NCBI GenBank assembly: GCA_010909725.1 | Contig: JAACMV010000022.1 | Coordinates: 248,001-312,000 of the forward strand | Reading direction: 5' to 3' | Origin: Picochlorum sp. 'celeri' | Taxonomy: Eukaryota; Chlorophyta; Trebouxiophyceae | Length of the DNA stretch: 64,000 nucleotides | Shown here: positions 32,282 to 42,561 of the stretch, one piece after another | How positions within the stretch are numbered: the stretch's first letter is position 1 | Layout: every line of letters begins with the position of its first letter | Program-made: the position numbers and the translations under genes | The notes under the pieces: model-generated | The model's database searches: none | The model's input: the letters and a program-made list of their open reading frames with translations, nothing else | What the model was told of the DNA's origin: nothing

Positions 32282-33212
32282 ATGGCACGCGTATTGTCAT
32301 TACTCTTTGTGCTTTATATGCTTTCTGGGCTGTGCTCACCTGGGCAAGCAAAGAGACTCCCTGGGGCAAATCCCGAGAAGATTTTGTACAAGAAGGTTAA
32401 AAATTATAAATTATACCTTCATGTATTCTATCCAAAGAAGAAATCCAACCGCCCAGTGCCAGCTGCAGTGTTTTTCCATGCCGGTGGTTGGAACAGTGGA
32501 GACCCAGAGCAGTTCTATTCTCAAGCAAAGCATTTGGCCGACAAAGGTCTTGTTGGTATCAGCGTGGAGTACCGAATAAAGAATAAGCACAAGTCACATC
32601 CATTTGATGCGGTCGAGGACGCGAAGAGCGCTATGCGCTTCATCAGAAAGAATGCCAAGAATAAGGGAGTGTTCAAAGTTCCCATCAGAAGAAATAAAAT
32701 AGCAGCAGGAGGTGCGTCTGCAGGAGGACATCTTGCCGCAGCAACAGCTACGTTATCAGGATTCAATGCGAAATCAGATGATACATCAATCTCGACCGTT
32801 CCAAATGCCCTGATCCTTTTCTGCCCTGGTAAGTTGTTATACTAGCTTGATGCTCTTGTGCCCTGCTACCAGCCAATAATTCTCTTCATCATCTTTTTAT
32901 GCAGTATATGATAACGGTCCTGGGGGATATGCGTACGGGCGACCAGGAATTGCTGCGAATTACAAAAAATTCTCCCCACTCCACAATATTTCAAAGAAAA
33001 TGCCCTCAACAATTGTTTTCTTGGGCACAAAGGACGTCCTTACACCAGTACCTACCGCTAAGAAGTTTCAGCGATTGATGAAGAATGAAGGGGTCACGTC
33101 GATACTTCGCTTGTACAAAGGTCAGGGACATGGCTTTTTCAACTATGGAAAAGAATATGACAAAACTCTGAAGCAGATGGATCAATTTTTGAAAAAGCGA
33201 AAGTATTTCTAA
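32282..33212 (+). CDS. Secreted alpha/beta-hydrolase, esterase/lipase type
   Basis: Two exons, 32282-32828 and 32905-33212, flank a 76-bp GTAAGT...TGCAG intron; 284 residues. The N terminus (VLSLLFVLYMLSGLCSPGQA, cleavage near residue 23) is a classic signal peptide. The oxyanion loop is FFHAGGWNSG, the nucleophile elbow AGGASAGGH, the acid in LGTKDVLTP and the histidine in GQGHGFF. The layout resembles small bacterial BD-FAE/HSL-like esterases, which are common in planctomycetes and other marine bacteria, so transfer from bacteria is possible but unproven. The intron shows that the gene is fully settled in this genome. The substrate is unknown. Confidence 0.85.
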
Positions 33213-33592
33213 GCAGCTCAAAAAGTATATGTTCTTTGTATTTTTACACGTGTATTCTTGCATACAAGCTAATCTCATTCATATTTAAATACTACCTACA
33301 CCAGGTGATGCATTCCTCCATGTACGGCATCTCGCCAGGAGTCGGCGAAGGCGCCACCAAACACTGTCAACCCGATCACGGACGGAAGAGGGTTGACCGA
33401 CACCCGATGTTGAATGTCTTTGAATACTACCGATCTTCTTATACTCTCTAATCTGTGCAATATACATTTTGACACTGAAAATAATATCGTCAACCCATAT
33501 TGAGTAGTAGTAGCCAATGAATGTTTAATGTCCATGGAGAATGTCCACAGTGAGCAAGGCTGAAAAGGTTAAACCACGCAAGACTGAACAGC
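33213..33592. other. Intergenic
   Basis: This is a 380-bp gap between two same-strand genes. An earlier ATG at 33541 opens a 60-codon frame that overlaps the next gene's start in another frame; it has no recognisable content. No RNA or repeat is seen. Confidence 0.35.
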
Positions 33593-35545
33593 ATGGGCGA
33601 TATTTTATTTTCACCGACACAGGAGAAGAGCCTTCGAGAGACATATGCTATATCTTCAGTCATGGGAAATACCGTCCAAGATTTGATAACGTTTTCTTCT
33701 TCATCATCGTCAATATTGGATGAGGGACCTGAGGCATTGCCTCAAAGGACAGAGAGCCTAATCACACCTGAAGAGTCCGTTCTAGGCCGTCAAAATATAG
33801 ACTCAGGGAGTTCAGATGTTTCTGAACCACCACAAGATTCTAGACCAATGGACCTGAAACGAGCGGAATGTCGAGCTCAGTTTTGGGAGAACTATGCAAA
33901 GCAAATCTTGCGCATATGCCATTTCGATCAACGCCAGAATAACGTAGGCGAAACGCGTGATGACCATGAGAAACACCGAGATCAAGATAACCATTGCTCA
34001 GAGGAGCGATTGAATGAGATGGCGATCCAAATGCGCGAGCTTGGTGAAAGTCTGAATCAACTGAAAATGCATGGAGAGGAGGAGGAGAAACGGATACAGT
34101 ACCTGGAGGCAGAGTTAAAACGAACAGAGCGGATTAAGAATAGCTATAAGAAAGAAATATCTTCTCTCAAATCTTTGTTAGAGGAGAATGCGAAGCACGT
34201 TGTGGCGAGACCCCACAATGAAGCAGCAGCAATGCAGGTATCTATTGTTATTGGTATTCAAGCAATGTACTGAATCCATGAGAATTGACTGTATCACAAA
34301 ATCATGCAGAGCAAAATATCATCACTGAGAATACATATCGAGAGCTTGAAGGGCAGAGTAGACAAGATCCAAGCTGAGAAGAATGTGCTTCAAGGAGACC
34401 ATGAGGAATTAAAGGATAGGTGTTCTAGGAGGGAGGAAGCTCTTGAAAGAGCTCAGAAACGTTGCAGAGATCTTGAGATACAAATAAAACAGTATGGAAA
34501 GGACAGTGTATCACAGCATCAAGATATTCGCAACTCTAAAGAAACAACACCTCCCACAGACACTTGTACCACATCTGTTCTTTCTTGTGAAGATGACGAG
34601 TGTTCTTTGTCACCAGAGAGCAGCGTTTCTCAGTCCAGTCCAATCCCTTCATCACATAGTAGCAGAGAAGAAGTAGAATACGTTGACGCAAGTACATCGA
34701 TGGAAGAGACTGATAGCCCGCGCATCGGTAAAGAAGAGCACATAGTACCACCAGAGGCAATGCAGCTAGACAAGGAGGAGGAAAGAGCAACCCAGGAACA
34801 AGATGACGACGAGGAGGAATGCCAAACGTGTGACTCGATGATACATGAGACACTCTATCGCAGCATTTTCGGTGATGTGGATGTCTCGAATGTGGAAGCC
34901 GTGATTCTGAAAGCTGATGAAACCTTGGAGAGATGCACATCCAGCATCAAACTGCTCCTGGAAAAGCTACAGGTAGCAGAGGACGAAGCAAACCAGCTAC
35001 AGTCCTTGTGCGCCAACCAATACGATCAAATATACTCGTATAAAAATACCTGCAGCCACCTCCATGCCAAAAAGGTGCATTTGGAAAATTACATTGCCAG
35101 ACTTGAGCAGTCATCATCTGAATACCAAGACCAGATGGAGCACCTTCTTGCCAATCAAAGACACGCTGCAGCACAGGAATCGCACCATCTACATCAAGAA
35201 CTTCAGCTCATGTCAGAGGAGCAAGCTCGCCTTCTTGTCAAGTTACAGGCAGCTGAGAATGACCTGGTCAAAGCACGTGCCTTGTGTCGGCAATTGAGTT
35301 CATCCACCAGAGGAGTGGAGCAGCCTGATGCAGAGGATGATCTTGGCCGGTCGATTCCATCCTCGCCTGGAGACAATGGCCCCACAATTCCATCTGCGAT
35401 CTACCCTAGTATTCAAAAGCAAATGGCAGCACATGAGGACTCCTCTGGTCCAATGAATGTTGTTCAGAGATTAACAAGTATTGCCCAAGGATTGAAAAAC
35501 ATTTCCTCGAGCTCTAGTACAGTTGAACAAATCGAAATTATGTAG
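33593..35545 (+). CDS. Coiled-coil protein of unknown function
   Basis: Two exons, 33593-34237 and 34310-35545, flank a 72-bp GTATCT...TGCAG intron; 626 residues. I do not recognise the family. Residues ~75-130 are polar, with a possibly folded piece FWENYAKQILRICHF. Two long heptad-rich coiled coils follow (~135-285 and ~425-545), separated by a Ser/Glu/Asp-rich unstructured stretch containing SPESSVSQSSPIPSS. The tail is Ser/Pro-rich. The architecture fits a cytoskeletal, centrosomal or tethering scaffold, but that is inference. Its TAG stop (35543-35545) is immediately followed by the ATG of the next gene at 35546. Confidence 0.7.
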
Positions 35546-36635
35546 ATGGATTTGATGGAATCCATGAAATATCGCAGAGATATACCCAAGCAGTCACGCT
35601 TTAGCCCAAATCTGGGCAAAGTCGTGTACGCTCTGTTGATTGGTGGGCCAGTTTTGAATGTCCATTCGTTTCTCCACGCACTCCCATCATTCATTCAATT
35701 GGCATTAATTGCACTATTAGGTATAGGTTTACTCCGAATTCTAATACGGTTTAAGCGATGGAACGATGAGATGATTCATTTGAACAAGTTTGTTCGAGCA
35801 ACGTTGACGCTCGTTGCTGTTGTGCTCCTCGAAAACTTTTGCACATGGTACGTCCACACGGGCTTTTCTGATACAGTTCACCTACTGATGAACATCTACT
35901 ATATCATATAGGGCCACATCAGCGTCGGATGCTCGCAAGTATGACTACGAGCCTCTTCAGGACAATGTGGAACTTGCCACCCTCTGGGTATTCTCAAAGT
36001 CTCCACTCCTTCGGACAATCATCATGGGGTGGCGTGTGGATATGCACTGGTTGTTGTACTCATTTGTTTGCTTATGTATCTCTGTCGCTTGGGATGCAGT
36101 CCCATACTCGGGTTTTGGAATCGCTGCGCGATTCATGGACACCATTGCGTGGTCTCACCTCATCAGGACGTTTGCCTTTATGATTACAATCCTCCCCAAC
36201 CCAAGACCAGGATGCTACAAAGTTAATTTCCCACCAGTGCCATCGAGTATATGGGAGTTTATCAAGATTGGGTTTGGAGCGAAACGGGGAAGTGGGTGCA
36301 ACGATCTCGTCATCAGTGGGCATGGGGTGGTGTATGCTGTTGTTCCCTTGGCCCTGCAGACTTTTTACAGACACCATGGTGCCACTGCCATTGCGTGGGC
36401 TGCCGTCATCAAGCTCTGTATTCAAGAGACAGTAGATAAGACTCATTATAGTGTAGACATGTTCCTTGCAGTCGTCATTGCAGGCCTTGTATGGCACTGG
36501 AGACAGGACGTGTACTCGGCCTCTGCCACGTGGAAGACACGTCAAAGTCAATCTGCAGATCCAGTCCCAAAGGGATTGGTCGCTCTCGTGATTGGTATTC
36601 TTATTGTTGTTTTTATCGGTGTCAAAGGAGTGTAA
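35546..36635 (+). CDS. PAP2-type lipid phosphotransferase (sphingomyelin-synthase/IPC-synthase-like)
   Basis: Exons 35546-35847 and 35912-36635 flank a 64-bp GTACGT...TATAG intron; 341 residues if the ATG at 35546 is used. Five or six transmembrane segments are visible. The catalytic motifs are GCNDLVISGHGVVYA (compare C-G-D-x-x-F-S-G-H) and KTHYSVDMFLAVV (H-Y-x-x-D), which give the His-His-Asp triad of the PAP2-C/sphingomyelin synthase superfamily. These enzymes swap phospho-head groups between glycerolipid and ceramide or diacylglycerol in Golgi or plasma membrane. Which donor and acceptor are used cannot be told. The start abuts the previous stop codon; a downstream Met (residue 7) is also possible. 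Confidence 0.8.
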
Positions 36636-36741
36636 AAATATGATGATTGCCTCAAAACCTATCCAGATGCGATGCATCCCACGCCATTCTCGGGGTGTGC
36701 TCAGACAGCAGCGAAGATCTGCCATCAAAACCACGGCGCTG

Positions 36742-37221
36742 ATGGTCCCAGATGCATACGGGTATGTTGATCGATGAATAAAATAGGGAATGATTCATAG
36801 TCATGCATAATATGTGAATTCCAGGTATGTGATGGGGTCTATTGGGGTAACAGCTCTTGTTGTTCAATGGATGAGCGTCAAAGTTGCGCTTGCCCGACGT
36901 ACGTATGGGGTTTCGTATCCAACAATGATGGCAGAAGGGGACGATGAAGGATCAAAGACATTCAATTGCATACAACGAAGCCATCAGAACACGTTGGAGA
37001 CTCTCCCTACAGCTGTCGCGCTACAGATGCTCATGGGTTTGAAATTCCCCATCACAGCAGCATGTATGGGGTTCGCATGGTCCTTGGGCCGTATCGCATA
37101 TGCTCTTGGGTATAGCACTGGTGATCCGGCAAAGAGAATGCCTGGAAGTGCAGTCAGTGGAATCATCTACTTGGCACTGATTGTTGGTACATTTGTGGCT
37201 GGATATCAAACAGTGTTTTAA
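36742..37221 (+). CDS. MGST3: Microsomal glutathione S-transferase 3-like (MAPEG)
   Basis: A 20-nt first coding exon (36742-36761) and exon 36825-37221 flank a 63-bp GTATGT...CCAG intron; about 138 residues. The junction gives MVPDAYGYVMGSIG, as in plant and animal MGST3. The MAPEG signature follows: ARRTYGVSYP, FNCIQRSHQNTLE and LGRIAYALGYSTGDPAKR, with four transmembrane helices. The enzyme conjugates glutathione to lipid hydroperoxides and other electrophiles in the ER membrane. The frame stays open upstream to ATGATG at 36640, which would add an Arg-rich 34-residue leader starting 4 bp after the previous gene's stop. I chose the family-like start. Confidence 0.9.
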
Positions 37222-37298
37222 TGAATCAATGAATTACACAGACACATGTAACAAGTATTATTACTAATATACACCTGCAACACACAAGACGATGAAAC

Positions 37299-37835
37299 AT
37301 GTCACAGTGTTTGTATACATCTGTCTCAGACAAAAAGAAGAAGAAGAAAAAGTTGACTGCACATGTGCGTCGGATGATAATAGAGTGTTCACATCAATGT
37401 TGTACACATCAGTGGGAATCCGACTATAACTCTTCGTATTCTTCACTCGCACGTATACGTAATCAGAATATACAATGCATAGAGTCTCAGACATCCAAGG
37501 AAGCTTGGAACCGCATCAGCTCTCAAGCCTGCGCAGGCGAAAGCTCTAGTTCGGGCACTGCGAATGTTTATGAGAAACGCCCTGAATTGGAAATGTCAAT
37601 CCTTGACTCTATGACATCATATCTGAACAAAACACAGTATCACGCATATGACTGCTCAGGACAGCGGGGAAATGTGTCAGCACGACGTTTCTCAGTCCTG
37701 TTGAGTTTGATTTTTGTTGCGTCATCTTCATCGCAGTCGTCACAGCATGATTCGCGCGTCTTACTCTTGGCATCAGATAGAGCTAATAGGTCAGCAGAAG
37801 AATACCGGCCTTTGGCACTCATCAGACAGGGATAA
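37299..37835 (+). CDS. Hypothetical protein, 178 residues
   Basis: A long ATG-started frame fills an otherwise empty 755-bp gap. It has a poly-Lys segment near the N terminus, is rich in Ser, Gln and Cys and has one short hydrophobic stretch (FSVLLSLIFVASSSS). I recognise no family. The opposite strand also offers a candidate: ATG at 37923, a GTGTGT donor and a small exon containing RYSSADLLALSD, which fits the YxxxxL-hydrophobic eIF4E-binding pattern. One of the two frames may be real. Confidence is low for either. Confidence 0.25.
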   Translation: MSQCLYTSVSDKKKKKKKLTAHVRRMIIECSHQCCTHQWESDYNSSYSSLARIRNQNIQCIESQTSKEAWNRISSQACAGESSSSGTANVYEKRPELEMSILDSMTSYLNKTQYHAYDCSGQRGNVSARRFSVLLSLIFVASSSSQSSQHDSRVLLLASDRANRSAEEYRPLALIRQG

Positions 37836-37976
37836 CTGTTGATACACAACTATCATCATCTGCCACACGCAAGCATGCATAGCATATAGTACACACCTTG
37901 TTCTTGTTCTTCTCGTTGATGGCTCATACATCATCTGTCTCCTACCTACTACTACTACTGTCATAGTCTTTGAACA

Positions 37977-38375
37977 TCAAGACGATTCAGCCGTCTCATT
38001 CGACGTCACGGAAGAAGAAGATCCAGCCTCCTCTGCCAGCCGAGCAATCTTGTACGATGTCGGCAACGCCTCCCCATCCTTCCGCCGCTTCAACACAGCC
38101 CACCGTATCACCCCTTCATCTAACCGCAACCCATGCTCCACCTCTGACACCACATCAGACCCAGACGCAAACGTCATCTGCCACATGGACGCCGTCGCAT
38201 GCCGCTCCCCAGGACGACGAATCACATACGCCAACCTCTGCTCCCCAAACGATTTCACATCAGTAATTATCCCACCTTTATCTAAAATAACTTTACCAGC
38301 ACCCGCCATCAGCCGTTTCAATTCCACCGGCGTCAGCCGTGATTTCGCCAAACAGAACAACTCGTACAAAGGCAT
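37977..38375 (-). CDS. MRPS6: Mitochondrial small ribosomal subunit protein bS6m
   Basis: A single-exon 132-residue protein with the S6 ferredoxin-like fold: start MPLYELFCLAK, then LKRLMAGAGKVILDKGGIITDV, FGEQRLAYVIRRPGERHATASMW, and a final strand VIRWAVLKRRKD. The start-strand motif MPxYEL and the length match mitochondrial S6 (~125 residues). Bacterial-type plastid S6 proteins usually carry a transit peptide, which is not seen here, so mitochondria is favoured. It binds 16S-like rRNA in the small subunit platform. The acidic Ser-rich tail is extra. Confidence 0.88.
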   Translation of the reverse strand: MPLYELFCLAKSRLTPVELKRLMAGAGKVILDKGGIITDVKSFGEQRLAYVIRRPGERHATASMWQMTFASGSDVVSEVEHGLRLDEGVIRWAVLKRRKDGEALPTSYKIARLAEEAGSSSSVTSNETAESS

Positions 38376-38905
38376 CTGTCCTGATATATCACATCATATC
38401 TACTCCTATACTACATGTAGCAATAATGGTAAAAGCATTCATTTCTGGTTTGATCAAGCACAGGAGATCACGACGTTCCTAGGAGGATCCAGGCTCTCTG
38501 AATCCGTATATAAAACATTATAAAATTTCGAGGCCGAGTGTCTTGATTGTTCTTGTTTCAGTTGAAGAGGCCTCCATTCAATATGTATTACCTACTACTA
38601 CCAAATATACCATTATTATTGTGTCTCGATACTTGAGGTGTATTTTCATGTTCCAAGAGCATACTGGTATTTGTTGAACAGCTCCATACGTTCCTCTTCT
38701 TCTACTTCCTCTTCTTCTTCTTGGCAGAGGAAACAGGACACTGCTCGTATGTGGTTGAAAGGAAGAAAGGAAGAGCTCCAGTAGGTCGATACGACAGAGA
38801 ACGTGTTTACACATAGATACTCTGTACACGAATACGTGTATTCTTGGCAACGCTGCCAAGCACAATACAGACACTGTAGCACACAGTATAGAAGAAACAG
38901 CAACA
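38376..38905. other. Intergenic region
   Basis: A 530-bp region between the divergent bS6m and a small hypothetical gene. It contains a TATATAAA box-like sequence near 38507, a TTC/CTT-rich tract around 38690-38725 and a perfect hairpin TACACG-AATA-CGTGTA at 38825-38840. No coding frame is supported. Confidence 0.35.
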
Positions 38906-39268
38906 ATGAGCAGCAGCTATGGTCGGCAGGCCACCCATATAGAGTCACAAATACTCTCTAGGGAGTATCAACATACGGCGCACGGAAGCGTCGTGGCAGA
39001 GCAAGATGCAGGGCCATCCCATAATGGTGTATATCCCAGCGGGATTGAGGGCCACGCAGCTGGAAATGATGGACATGATAGAAAGCGGCAGCGGCAAGAT
39101 GATGACAAGGGTGCACAGATTGTATCTCGACTGAAGCGAGTACATCTAGGGAATCCAAATCATCATCTAGATGATGAAACGAATACAATGTATGTTGTTG
39201 TGAATAGAATGCTCAAGGAGGCCCATGAGGATATGATGCGTCGGAAATATGAATCCCATTCTTCATGA
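38906..39268 (+). CDS. Hypothetical small nuclear-like protein
   Basis: A 120-residue frame with an ATG in a favourable context (CAACAATG). The first half is polar and Gly/His-rich. A basic cluster DRKRQRQDDDK resembles a nuclear localisation signal. The C-terminal third (DDETNTMYVVVNRMLKEAHED) looks like a folded helical piece. No family is recognised. The placement in a 1-kb gap between bS6m and the amino-acid permease, in a compact genome, supports a real gene. Neighbours give no functional hint. Confidence 0.45.
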   Translation: MSSSYGRQATHIESQILSREYQHTAHGSVVAEQDAGPSHNGVYPSGIEGHAAGNDGHDRKRQRQDDDKGAQIVSRLKRVHLGNPNHHLDDETNTMYVVVNRMLKEAHEDMMRRKYESHSS

Positions 39269-39399
39269 TAGCTGAATAATTTTTTAGTAGTAAAAAAGTA
39301 ATAGCAGAGTGTCATAGTAGTAGTATATTTCGATACGAGGAGTCGTAATAATAAACCAAGGTATCGGGCCAACCGCCCTGGAGGAGACGGTTGTCGAGA

Positions 39400-40845
39400 A
39401 TGAACTCTGGGAAAAGCAGAGCTGCGTACAGCGGATTGACGAATGGGAATGAGTTGGAGCCAATCCATGCTGGACAGCCATCATCCTTTGAGATAGAAGA
39501 CTTGAATGTGCACGACATTGATCTTGGGGGACACGAGCCTCGAGGTGCGTCTGGGTGATTGTATGGCCTTTCTGAATATACCTGTGATATATCATGTTCA
39601 TGTGTATCTGCAGCAAAGTGGTATCATGCTGCGTTTCATTCGGTGTGTGCTGTTGTTGGGGCTGGAGTGTTGGGAATTCCATATGCTTTTAGTTATCTAG
39701 GATGGGCTGGTGGGCTGACGAGCCTGACGCTTCTGTTTCTGATATCATTTTACACGTCTTATTTATTGTCAGAGTTGCATGAGGATGGGAATGTTCGGTT
39801 GAATACGTATAGAGAGATTGGTCAGCATGTGTGGGGGGAGCGGCGAGGGTGGTGGGCAGTGGCACCTGTTCAATACACATTGATGGCTGGGTTGTGTATT
39901 ACGTATGCTGTGACGGCGGGGCAGTCGATGAAGGGGATAGCGAGTTCTGATTGCTCGGGAGCGGATTGTCAGGAGGGGATTGCTCCGTGGATTATATTGT
40001 TTGGGATTACGCAGCTATTTTTGAGTCAGGTGCCTGATTTTCATAGTTTGTGGTGGGTATCGTTGATGGGTGGCGTGATGAGCATAGGATATTGTTTGAT
40101 TGCTGCTGGAGGTAGTATTGCGGCTGCTGTGAGTGGAGAGGACACGTATTCGGCTGCGAGGGAGTCTGAATCTCAGGCTGATAAGGTGTTTGGTGTGATG
40201 AATGCGTTAGGATCTGTCGCATTCACGTTTGGGGGTCAGGCGGTGATTCCCGAGATTCAGGCCACGTTGGCGAGGCCTCCTCGATCGCCTTTTAGTATGA
40301 TGAAAGCCATAGGAGTGTCGTATGTTGTTGTGTTTCTAACGTATTATTCTGTGGGGATTAGTGGGTTTGCTGCATTTGGAAAGAGTGTGGAGCCTGATGT
40401 GCTGTTATCTATTCGTCGACCGCAAGTGCTGGTGGATATCGCGGATGTCATGGTGGTGCTCCATGTTGCTGCTGGGTATCAGGTTTTTGCGATGCCATTG
40501 TTTGATGTTTTCGAAGGCGTGGTGTTGAGGAGATTGTCAAAAGCACCCAGGCCAGTGATACTGCGCTTGTGTGTCCGAAGCCTGTTTGTGTTTGTCACCA
40601 CATTCATTGCGGTTTTATTACCATTTTTCGACGATCTTATGGGGCTTATTGCTAGTATTGGTCTCATGCCCATTACATTCATTCTCCCATCGCTGTTATG
40701 GATTAGTTCTCGGCGACCTGAAGGATTTGAGTTGTGGGTGAATGTTGTTATTGCTGGGGCCAGTAGTCTCTTGGCGTTGGTCGCATTTGTTGGGAGCGTG
40801 CGGAATATAATCCACGATGCTTCCGAATATGATGCATTTGATTGA
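39400..40845 (+). CDS. Amino acid transporter, AAAP family
   Basis: Two exons, 39400-39544 and 39614-40845, flank a 69-bp GTGCGT...TGCAG intron; 458 residues. The large exon alone has no ATG start, and exon 1 supplies a 48-residue soluble N-terminal tail. The junction yields AKWYHAAFHSVCAVVGAGVLGIPYAFSYLGW, the classic first helix of plant LHT/ANT-like permeases. About 10-11 transmembrane helices follow, with AFTFGGQAVIPEIQATL typical of the family. These are proton- or sodium-coupled amino-acid carriers of the plasma membrane or vacuole. It ends 18 bp before the convergent esterase. Confidence 0.92.
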
Positions 40846-40863
40846 TTATATATTATTATAGTA

Positions 40864-42087
40864 TCAAACCCTTGGTGCTTTGATGATGTGAATAAAATCC
40901 TGAGCAAAGTCTGGCAAGTCATGCACATACTCTGACAATGTCCCCTTCTTCTTCTTCTTTTGCCAACGAGTGGCGTAGTCTCCGTGTCCTGCTTGGTTGT
41001 ACAATAATAATCTAGCATTCGATAAACCGCATGCATGCAGCATCGTGTAGAGTTCATACGATTCTGTCCATGGCACAGTTGTATCTCCACAGGTGGATGC
41101 CATGAGGTATATTGGTGGAAGTCTGCCAACCTCTAATGCACTCATCCGTCTCAGTTCATCGCCTTCACTCATATCTTCATCATTTATGGTACTACTACAT
41201 GTATCTATTGGTGGAGGTGAGAAACCAATTCTCTGTGGAATGCTGTCCCCATGCAGCGCACCACGTTCTGGTGGTGCCATGGGACATGTAGGGTAGGATG
41301 ATCCCGCAACGGCGAGTGTAGCTCTTCGAAGTAGCACCGTTGGGGAATTAGCATCAAATTTCTTCCTCCCACCCACAGCTCTCTCCATGGTTGACAAGCG
41401 ATGCACACCTCGAGCCTTTTCGTATTCAAAGTGCATGTGGATATGATAGACTCCTGCCATCCCAACAAATGCATCCGGCATCCTGGCCCCATCAATTGCC
41501 CGTTCTAGTATCGCAAGAGCAGATAAATGAGCCCCAGCTGAATGTCCCGCAAGCACAACATTGCCACCATCATGCGTAGGGCACATGTCAAACACTGTGT
41601 CCAGCGCCTGAGACACCTCTTTAACCATGGCGCTCGTTTCACACGAAGGAAACAGTGAATATTCCATGACGCATGTGACGATTCCTTCTTCTGCCAATCG
41701 TGTCGCAAGGGGTGAGTAATGCCACTTGGACCCAGTCGCCCACACCCCTCCATGAACAAACAGCACAACAGGGTGGTTGTGGTGCTCCAAATTGCAACCA
41801 GCTGGCACATAAATATCCATCACGTTCCTCGTGCTCTCTGTCCCATACTTTTTATCATGTACTATACTCACCTGAGAAGCCATATTCTGATGCCTTGTGG
41901 CCTCATACCGCGGCACAGAGTGATACAGGTATAAACTCTTACATGCATATGGGACCATGGAAACCATGCCGACGACTTCTGATCCCAGTATCCTCGCATA
42001 CGATTGAATACCTTGCACCTTCTCCCCCATTGTTCGCATCTGACGAACATCTGCGATCGCTCCTTTTAACGCCTCGACAAGAGACAT
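40864..42087 (-). CDS. Isoprenylcysteine methylesterase-like alpha/beta hydrolase
   Basis: A single-exon 407-residue protein. LFVHGGVWATGSKWHYSPL carries the HGG oxyanion hole, VLAGHSAGAHLSALAIL the nucleophile, STCGDTTVPWTESYEL the acid and YNQAGHGDYA the histidine. The VMDIYVP start of the domain and the VHGGVWATG motif are typical of plant ICME and related prenylcysteine methylesterases, which reverse C-terminal methylation of prenylated proteins. Human/plant ICME carry N-terminal membrane helices; only a weak hydrophobic segment is visible here. A ~60-residue Ser/Asp/Pro insertion lies between the nucleophile and the acid. Substrate is inferred by similarity. Confidence 0.78.
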   Translation of the reverse strand: MSLVEALKGAIADVRQMRTMGEKVQGIQSYARILGSEVVGMVSMVPYACKSLYLYHSVPRYEATRHQNMASQVSIVHDKKYGTESTRNVMDIYVPAGCNLEHHNHPVVLFVHGGVWATGSKWHYSPLATRLAEEGIVTCVMEYSLFPSCETSAMVKEVSQALDTVFDMCPTHDGGNVVLAGHSAGAHLSALAILERAIDGARMPDAFVGMAGVYHIHMHFEYEKARGVHRLSTMERAVGGRKKFDANSPTVLLRRATLAVAGSSYPTCPMAPPERGALHGDSIPQRIGFSPPPIDTCSSTINDEDMSEGDELRRMSALEVGRLPPIYLMASTCGDTTVPWTESYELYTMLHACGLSNARLLLYNQAGHGDYATRWQKKKKKGTLSEYVHDLPDFAQDFIHIIKAPRV

Positions 42088-42561
42088 GATGATTCGTGTC
42101 TCGTATTAAGAAGGTGTCTCTTATTGTTCCATACTTGTCTCTGGCGTGCAATTGGGTACAGTCATGATGCCGATCCGACCACTGCTTGTAACAATTGTTG
42201 TGTGATTGTTCTGTCATGCGTTGTTTCATTGAATGCCATCGGCCACAATCAATGAATCGCCCTTTCCTTACGATTGATGCCCTTCTTAAAAAGATCAATA
42301 AAACTGGAAGATCTCAGTACAGGGCCATGACGTAAAATCATAGACAGCCTCCTCGACGTGGCTATTAATTCTTGTTCATACTTACCATGTACACTAAAAA
42401 TACAGAAAACAGAAGATTTGTGATCGACTGTAGTACTGCTTGCAGAGTGGGAATCGAAAACCCACATGTGTGGAAGCAGCGCAGGGTTTGAGGTCGAATT
42501 GCCAAAATTGGCGACATGATATCAGAGAAAATGAATTTCTAAGACAGAATAAAGTATCACG
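42088..42561. other. Intergenic, divergent promoter region with a hairpin
   Basis: A 474-bp region between the divergent esterase and the first lipase. An imperfect hairpin spans about 42437-42477: TGCTT and TGGG on the left pair with CCCA and AAGCA on the right. I considered tRNA and SECIS and support neither. No coding frame is seen. Confidence 0.35.

Noticed and set aside
42437..42477. tRNA gene in the lipase upstream hairpin
   Set aside because: A T-arm-like TTTTCGATTCC occurs on the minus strand, but no acceptor, D or anticodon arms can be formed with it.
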